From the NCBI RefSeq assembly GCF_003573695.1, contig NC_039367.1, forward strand, positions 31,024,442-31,088,441: a stretch of DNA of 64,000 bases. Direction: 5' to 3'. Shown piece after piece: positions 58,380 through 64,000 of this stretch. The notes under the pieces are model-generated. The model saw only the letters and a list, made by a program, of their open reading frames with translations, had not been told where the DNA came from and did not search any database. Each line of letters opens with the position of its first letter. The stretch's first letter is position 1. The position numbers and the translations under genes are program-made. Origin of the DNA: Papaver somniferum (lineage: Eukaryota; Streptophyta; Magnoliopsida; Ranunculales; Papaveraceae).

Positions 58380-59160
58380 AATAGATATTCGATCATGTGC
58401 ACATTAACGACCAACAAGTGTACAACAGTGTGCACATAAAAAGTTAACAGGTGTACGATTATGTACACATTAAGAATCAACATGTGTACAACTATATACA
58501 CATTACCCTAGATACTTAGTATGGTGTTGGTAAGCTAATCATTAACTGGAGAGCCAGATAATAAACTAAAGAGCTGAAGAGCCCTAACACATTGATACAG
58601 AAATACAGAAAGGTATTAAAAAGAATGCAAAATGAAAAAACATATCAACTCGAAATCACGTAATGCTATCACTGAAAACAAACAAAAACAAGATTTGAAC
58701 TTTACTTGGCATCAAAGATGATATCAATGACGAAATAACTTAAGTTAAACAATTTGACAAAATTTCCTTATTCAAATCCAACCCAAGCCCTTATTTCTAA
58801 AGATACCATGAATGATTTCCAAATTACTGACTAGAAGTCGTGGATCTCCACGTGTGTATCATTTTGTACACCCTATTTATGTACCCAAGCATAAGCTTAT
58901 AAAGTCATTTTTTTCACATGTACACCCTAATTATTAGTTTATGCATTTATAAGCTTATAAAGTCAATTTTCCACATGTGTACCAGTTTGTACACCCCATT
59001 TATTTACCCAAGCATATACTTATAATTATTTTTTATACATGTGTACCAGTTTTTACACCTTAATTATTTATACAAGCATAAGCTTATGGAGTCAATTTTT
59101 ACATGTATATCAGTTTGTACACCCTAATAACCTAGTTATCTATGCAAGCATAAGCTTATG
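58380..59160. repeat. Dispersed TGTGTACA...TGTACACA palindromes
   Basis: Units such as ATGTGTACAACTATATACAC and ATGTGTACCAGTTTGTACAC (arms of about eight bases, total 20-22 bp) occur repeatedly at 58390-58505 and 58850-59130. In the second block they recur with the spacer CCCATTTATTTACCCAAGCATAAGCTTATAAAGTC-like sequence about every 85 bp. More lie at 60070-60130 and 60295-60410, and single ones at 57250-57330. Confidence 0.65.
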
Positions 59161-59684
59161 AAGTCTTTTACCATATATCACAAAATAACTCCCATGAGGA
59201 AATGCAAAAATGACAACAACCATAACCTAAAATCTACGGAAAATGATAATATATTCACAACATATACGCTAAGCAACCAGTTGCAGTCCATTAACTAGTA
59301 TGAATATATTCACAAAATGAAAATGAAGGATTGTGCATATGTTTCTGTAGTATGAATACACATAAAGTACCATGATAACCGTGACTCGTTATGTGTTTAT
59401 CTCGATAGGAAAAAAAAAATCACAAATCGTTTCTAGGATGCTACTAAATATATATATATCAGCTGGAAGTGAAAAAAAATCGCAACAAAATAACAGCAAA
59501 AAGAACATTTGAGAATCTAACACAAGATGATACATGTTGTAGTAATTTTATTTTCTCACGGGTCGTGTTAGTTCAGAATATTAGTTAATAAGATCCTAGT
59601 TTCAAAGCCCATGATAAGAATACAATATCTGCTAATGAGACAGTAAAGCTAAAAGTGTACCGTAAGGACTCTTCAAATATCTCC

Positions 59685-59992
59685 AAGAAGTTCCACCCAA
59701 ATGAAGTGCTCCAACAACGAATTCTATTGATGCTATTTTTGCTGCTTTCCTACGATTCTCCACTTGAACAAGAGGACGAAAATTCATACCGTCACATTAT
59801 GATTGACCCCAATAATTAACTAACCGACCGACTAATAATAAATTTGTAGGACAATTCAGGTGTAGACCTTTGAAGAGCCCAGTTGGGCCGCCATTTTTAC
59901 TTCCACAGTGATCGATTAGAAATTTACTTTTACTGACACCTCCCATCCCAACATTATCTAGATCACCGCAATAAATGAGTTCCTGTCATGTC
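59685..59992 (-). pseudogene. Unrecognised gene-like segment, minus strand
   Basis: After an acceptor-like GACATGACAG the minus strand reads ELIYCGDLDNVGMGGVSKSK, FLIDHCGSKNGGPTGLFKGL, then to a stop after NYWGQS, and further in the same frame NFRPLVQVENRRKAAKIASI and EFVVGALHLGGTSWRYLKSP. The amino-acid make-up is that of a real globular protein, unlike the rest of this AT-rich region, and AAAG|GTCTAC could be a donor. I do not recognise the family. It may be a gene fragment captured by the surrounding element. Confidence 0.4.
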
Positions 59993-61191
59993 ACACATTT
60001 CACCATGAATTAAAAAGGAATAAAAGACCAACATAAATTGAGAAAGGATCGCCTTGAGGTCAGTAAGAAATGTGTATAACTATGTACACCTAAATAATCA
60101 ACATGTGTACAAATATGTACACATTAATAATTTTAAAAACAAAATGTGCACAAACTGATAAAGCAAGTGTTTAAATTGAACATGTCTATTTTGACAAAAC
60201 AGAACGATAACTACTAAAGAAAAATGACACTAAAATTATATAAGAATGGCATGACAAAATGGAACGATAGCAAACATAGGCTTATGTAGTCATTTTTCTA
60301 TATGTGTATCAGTTTGTACATCCCAATTATTTACACATGCATAAGTTTATGAAGTTTTTTTTTCCACATGTGCACCATTTTATACACATTTTATACACCC
60401 TAGTTAACTTAAAAATTTGGCGAAGGAACCCATCTTAGTATTAATGTACCAAATGTGCTCAGTAATATGGATGGTGGTGAAAGTGCACACTGAACTTTAG
60501 ACACCCGGCCTTGACTATCACTTGTACGATATAAACAATGAGTACTAATAGTTACTACCTCTCTCTAGAAAGGTCCGAGCAGCACTTCTTCAACTGTATC
60601 AAACAAAAAAATTTGACATCAGTTCTTCAACAGTATTAGACAAAAGAATTTAACGGGTAACGGGTCACTAGAGGATAACAATACTATGATGATCAAAACA
60701 AAATGACAAGGATATTATTGTCTTTCTAGTACTTTCTTACTACTACATGGCAATTGCTACCCTTTATGTGATTAGCAGTGATCATTTTAGTCCATATACA
60801 ACTTCTGTAATGTATAGATTTTTTTTTTCTTTTTCCATTTTAGCCAGCTAAACGAGCATGGAATTCTCTTTTAGGGTGGTGAAAATGCGCACTATACTTT
60901 AACCTGCTAAATTAACATTCCCAAGCTATTTATAAGCATACAGGTAAGACATCTTCAAAAAATTAACATCATGCAGATCACCAACACCAGCAATTATACC
61001 AAACTAAATCCACAATTATCCGGGAAAAAAAAATAAAAGAATCCATGTGGCCATTTCTTTCAAAAGGTCAAATTTCCAAAAATGAAACCATTAACATTGC
61101 ACTTTTTTTATATGATGCATTAAACCCATCGTAAACAAAAGATAATATGCATCAGCGAGAAACGAAAGATCAAGTAAACTAAGAAAAACTA

Positions 61192-61345
61192 CCTTAATAT
61201 CCCAACATAGCTCCTTTTGTCGCCTAATCCAAACCCAGATAACCCAATCAATCCATCACCACCCCAACCATGTTGTTTCCTCGGCTCAATATTATCCTTC
61301 TCTTTGACGACAAGTCGACAACATTCGAATTAAACCCAGGCTGTG
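61192..61345 (-). pseudogene. Second gene-like segment, minus strand
   Basis: The minus strand reads VVKEKDNIEPRKQHGWGGDG followed by LIGLSGFGLGDKRSYVGIL and then AAG|GTAGTT, donor-like. Upstream is CCCTTCACAG, acceptor-like but in a different phase. A CT-rich, leader-like stretch lies farther upstream at about 62100-62215. Together with 59685-59992 it might be one decayed multi-exon gene on this strand. Product unknown. Confidence 0.3.
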
Positions 61346-62329
61346 AAGGGAAAAAAATGATAAATGCTACAAACCCTATTCTTTGTTTTATGACATAGAG
61401 GAATATCATACTGCATCATACCTGGCAGATGAGATAAATGTATCCTACAAACAAAGAGAAAAACTCAAGATGAATGATTAAAGAAACTAGACCTGACAGA
61501 ACTAAATAAAGCTAATGAGATAAGTATTTTTACTCATAAAGGATTTTAAAGGACCTAAGCTCCAAATGTAAGAGTGTCATTTAGAGGAACATATAGTAGG
61601 GAATTCTTTCTCAGAAACATAATGCCTACGAAATTAAAATGATGCAACTAGGGTAACAATTCAGCAATTCGTAATATGTACTACACAACAACTAGTTTTA
61701 TAACTCAGTATCGTTACAAATGTTTGAAAGAAGAATTGTAGAATTTATTGACATTTTGTATATCAAATGAATTCTCAAATTGAAATAAAAAAATAAACAT
61801 ATAATAAAATTAAAGATGAATCAAAATTACCTTGAAGTTAAGGACACTTGAGAAGATCCTTTTAGTAGAAAATCACATTTAACTATCGTCTGCGTTAGCA
61901 TTGAATTCGAATGACTCATTTTTTTTAAAGAAGAAGATCCAAAACTCTTGGTATCAATCAAAACTAATAGATCGACTGAACATTGAATCTCACACTAAAA
62001 TTTGAATCTCCTCATTTGTATTTAATCTCTACACATAAACCTTACCAAAATCTGGTGCATCTCTCTCATTTCTAGGATTTCAGAGAAAAACTAGATCGAG
62101 AAAAGGAAGAAATTAAGACATAAATCAAAGAAATATTAAAGAAACAGTCGAGACGAAATATGATGAACGACGATCCTAGTTTCTTCCTCGCTGCAGAGCT
62201 CTGCGGATAGAGAAGAAGAAATAAATGATCTAAAAATCAAATCAGTATACTGTTTATGGCCATTTTTGTCTTCATAAAAAAACGTTTTGGACTGAATCGT
62301 TTATGTGTAAATTTGGACCTCCTAGTATT

Positions 62330-62883
62330 TAGGGATGTGCAACGGACGGACGGTTGCGGATTAGGGGTCACCCGCAACCAAACCGTCAAAGTTGCGGATT
62401 TGAAAAATCAAACCGTGACCGGCCCAATCATCCGCGGATCCGCGGATTGTGCGGTCCGGTTGCGGATTAACCGCGGATTAGGGATAAAAAAAAAGAAAGA
62501 GATCTGGGTCTGTCTTTGGCATCGTGTTTTTAGTTGGTAGTCGTTACTACCGTTGCGTAAAGCCTAGTGGAATCTCATTTAAGGTTTTACTTTACTATTG
62601 AATTGAATTGGAAGCCTAGTGGAAGCCCATTTAAGCCTAGTGGAAGCCAATGCTATTGAATTGAGGTCTGGGCCTGTCTTATGTTATAAGGTTTTACTTT
62701 ACTAACCTACGGTGCGGGTAATCCGCGGTTTTCAATATTCAACCGCACCCAAACCGCTAAAACGTGCGGATTTGAGAATCCCACCCGTGTCCGGCCCATA
62801 CGTTTTGCGGTTTGGATGAAATCCGCAATTTTACGGACGAATACGGGTCAAATCCGCGGTTCCGATTTTTATGCTCACCCCTA
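62330..62883. mobile_element. Non-autonomous hAT element, 554 bp
   Basis: Flanked by a perfect 8-bp duplication CTAGTATT (62322-62329 and 62884-62891), the hAT size. Ends are TAGGGATGTGCA and, on the opposite strand at the right, TAGGGGTGAGCA, typical hAT terminal repeats. The interior is rich in GCGGATT/ATCCGC words and CCGCGGATCCGCGG, with inverted GCGGTT/AACCGC subterminal repeats. No transposase. A frame at 62256-62540 crosses its left end and is not a gene. Confidence 0.9.
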
Positions 62884-62891
62884 CTAGTATT

Positions 62892-63158
62892 AGGCTTGAA
62901 GTGACAGGACCAAAATGTCTAAAGCCCAACTAGTTTGGGATTAAATGTTAATTTCTACATTTCCAAACCGAACATGTTTTTTCTCATGGGCCCCTGCGTA
63001 CGTGTATCCAAATACTCCCGAGGTGTCCGGTGGGCCGGTGGCAGTTAACAAAGCTAATTTTGGTTGGAGACTGTCAGTATCTTATCCATCAACGAAACTA
63101 TAAAAAAAAGAGCTCCATTTTTATTCCGAAATGCTGAAACTAGAAGAAGAAAATTGAT
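62892..63158 (+). promoter_or_regulatory. CCB4: Promoter and 5' leader of CCB4
   Basis: TATAAAA at 63099-63105 lies 54 bases before the start codon, giving a leader of roughly 25-30 bases if transcription starts at the usual distance. Upstream are GGGCCC (about 62989) and TGGGCC (about 63031), words common in plant promoters of housekeeping and plastid-protein genes (TCP-type sites). The hAT element ends only 275 bp before the start codon. Confidence 0.5.
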
Positions 63159-63532
63159 ATGGAAGTGGGAACCTTCTTCTCACCCATTTCACTCTCTCCT
63201 CATATACGCCCCTCCCGTCGTTCTTTCCAAAGCTTGTCTCATCCTTCGATTAGGTTTTCATTGGATTTACAGGTAAAACTACTACCACTCTAGTATCCCC
63301 TGTTCTCTATTTCTCAGTCTGTTGATAAGATTTTTTCTCAATTTTGTTTGAAGAACAAGAAGAATGGAAGTTACAAAGGACCAAAACCTAAGCGAGATTG
63401 TTTGGGAGATTGGGTCTCTAGAAATGATGATGCTGTGAGAAGTTTGCCAATTTATGTTGGAGGTTTTTCTCTTTTGGCTGTTCTCTTCAATCGTACTGTT
63501 TCTGGTATTGCTCCTGTTGCTGATGCTGGCAG
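63159..63532 (+). CDS. CCB4: CCB4, chloroplast cytochrome b6 haem-attachment factor (first two exons)
   Basis: Exon 1 (63159-63272) starts at ATGGAAGTGGGAACC and encodes 38 residues rich in Ser, Arg and Pro with almost no acidic residues (MEVGTFFSPISLSPHIRPSR...), a chloroplast transit peptide. It ends CAG|GTAAAA. An 81-bp intron, T-rich before TTGAAG, leads to exon 2 (63354-63532), which reads GDWVSRNDDAVRSLPIYVGG, FSLLAVLFNRTVSGIAPVAD and ends AG|GTAATG in split phase. RSLPIYVGG and the first membrane segment with NRTVSGIAPVADA are characteristic of CCB4, a thylakoid membrane protein that works with CCB1-CCB3 in the covalent attachment of haem c-prime to cytochrome b6 of the b6f complex. 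The family protein has over 300 residues, so most lies beyond the window. The alternative acceptor at 63317 keeps the frame but would leave a 45-bp intron, too short for a plant. Confidence 0.8.
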
Positions 63533-64000
63533 GTAATGTTCTTCAACATCACTCATTGCTTCAGGATTTCATTGATTGATAAGTAATTAGCAGGATAGGA
63601 TTATATGCTAATGATGAATAATTGTGTACTTGTGTAAAGAACTGAATAAAATGTCACAAAATTATAATGTTAGATCAACATTGTAAACACAGTATGATGA
63701 ATCAAGTTGAGTTTTTTCTATACATTTGAGCATATTTGCACAATTTGGCTGTGCTTGGTAGCTCAATTTTCCGATGTGTTTTACTGAAACTGTTGATCTG
63801 TCAGTTTATAGCGGGTTATTTGTTGTCACTTATCAAGAGATGTAGATAAGATGCCGTATTACTTTCTTAACTGGCAGTTTAATAGAAGTTATGCACCTTG
63901 TTTGGAATCATCTTGTGTAGAGTTTACTAGTTTATGTTCGTTACATGAACTCGGTATGTCATTATTTGGTATTACTTGGATTTTGTGGAAACACTTGAAA
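63533..64000 (+). other. CCB4: Start of CCB4 intron 2
   Basis: Begins GTAATG and runs T-rich to the window end with no further exon recognised; the next exon must lie beyond. Confidence 0.6.

Larger units (their letters stand above)
56986..62321. mobile_element. Probable non-autonomous DNA transposon with captured sequence
   Basis: The left end carries GGAAAAATACGGTTTAGTCC and repeated AGTCCAAAAT / TAGTCCTAATCC words (56990-57160). The right end, on the opposite strand, carries ACGATTCAGTCCAAAACG (62281-62302) and GGTCCAAATTT. These are imperfect inverted partners around ACGGTTTAGTCCAAAA. Inside are many TGTGTACA/TGTACACA palindromes and gene-like minus-strand pieces. No transposase and no confirmed target duplication; the right end is confused by a hAT insertion at 62330. 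MULE-type is a guess from the outer repeats. Confidence 0.4.

Noticed and set aside
62256..62540. 94-codon frame
   Set aside because: It crosses the left end of the hAT element, so it is a chance frame from two unrelated sequences.

Overview
This is nuclear DNA from a flowering plant, very probably a eudicot. It has long Ty1/copia and Ty3/gypsy retroelements, a plant LINE with an RNase H domain, hAT, MULE and CACTA DNA elements, and one intron-containing nuclear gene for a chloroplast protein. The dominant copia LTR family (starting TGTTAGAGCATTGCTCGG) reminds me of poppy (Papaver) repeats, but that is recollection, not something shown here. No tRNA, rRNA, CRISPR or bacterial-type feature was seen.

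Layout. Almost all of the first 62.9 kb is transposons inserted in transposons. 16-1112: small element with terminal inverted repeats. 1500-2972: reverse solo copia LTR (TSD TCTTA). 3615-9803: divergent copia-like LTR split by a solo LTR (3910-8242), itself split by a MULE-like element (5618-7446). 9804-56462: apparently a reverse chromovirus LTR broken into pieces by a short LTR (10375-11225, TSD ATTAC), a reverse copia element (11732-28479, TSD CTATC) and a LINE (29922-56063). The reverse copia element has lost most of its interior and contains a CACTA end, a Pack-MULE-like segment carrying an HSP101/ClpB exon, and a complete Athila-like gypsy element (18736-27023, TSD GTAAT). The LINE is split twice, by a copia complex (31040-41176, TSD GTTAC) and by a gypsy-like gag-only element (41992-54917, TSD ATAGT) whose 3' LTR carries a further insertion (49856-53426). 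The LINE reading frame resumes in phase across both insertions.

About 56900-62900 is another DNA-transposon-like region with palindromic TGTACA repeats, degraded gene-like segments on the minus strand, and a 554-bp hAT element (62330-62883, 8-bp TSD).

The only gene I believe is functional is at the right edge: the first two exons of CCB4, a chloroplast factor for haem attachment to cytochrome b6 (63159-63532, continuing past the window).

Themes: none of the three LTR retroelements with a visible internal region shows a pol region, so all would need enzymes from elsewhere. Three different DNA-type elements each carry their own set of 22-23-bp palindromes. Target-site duplications let the insertion order be read directly.
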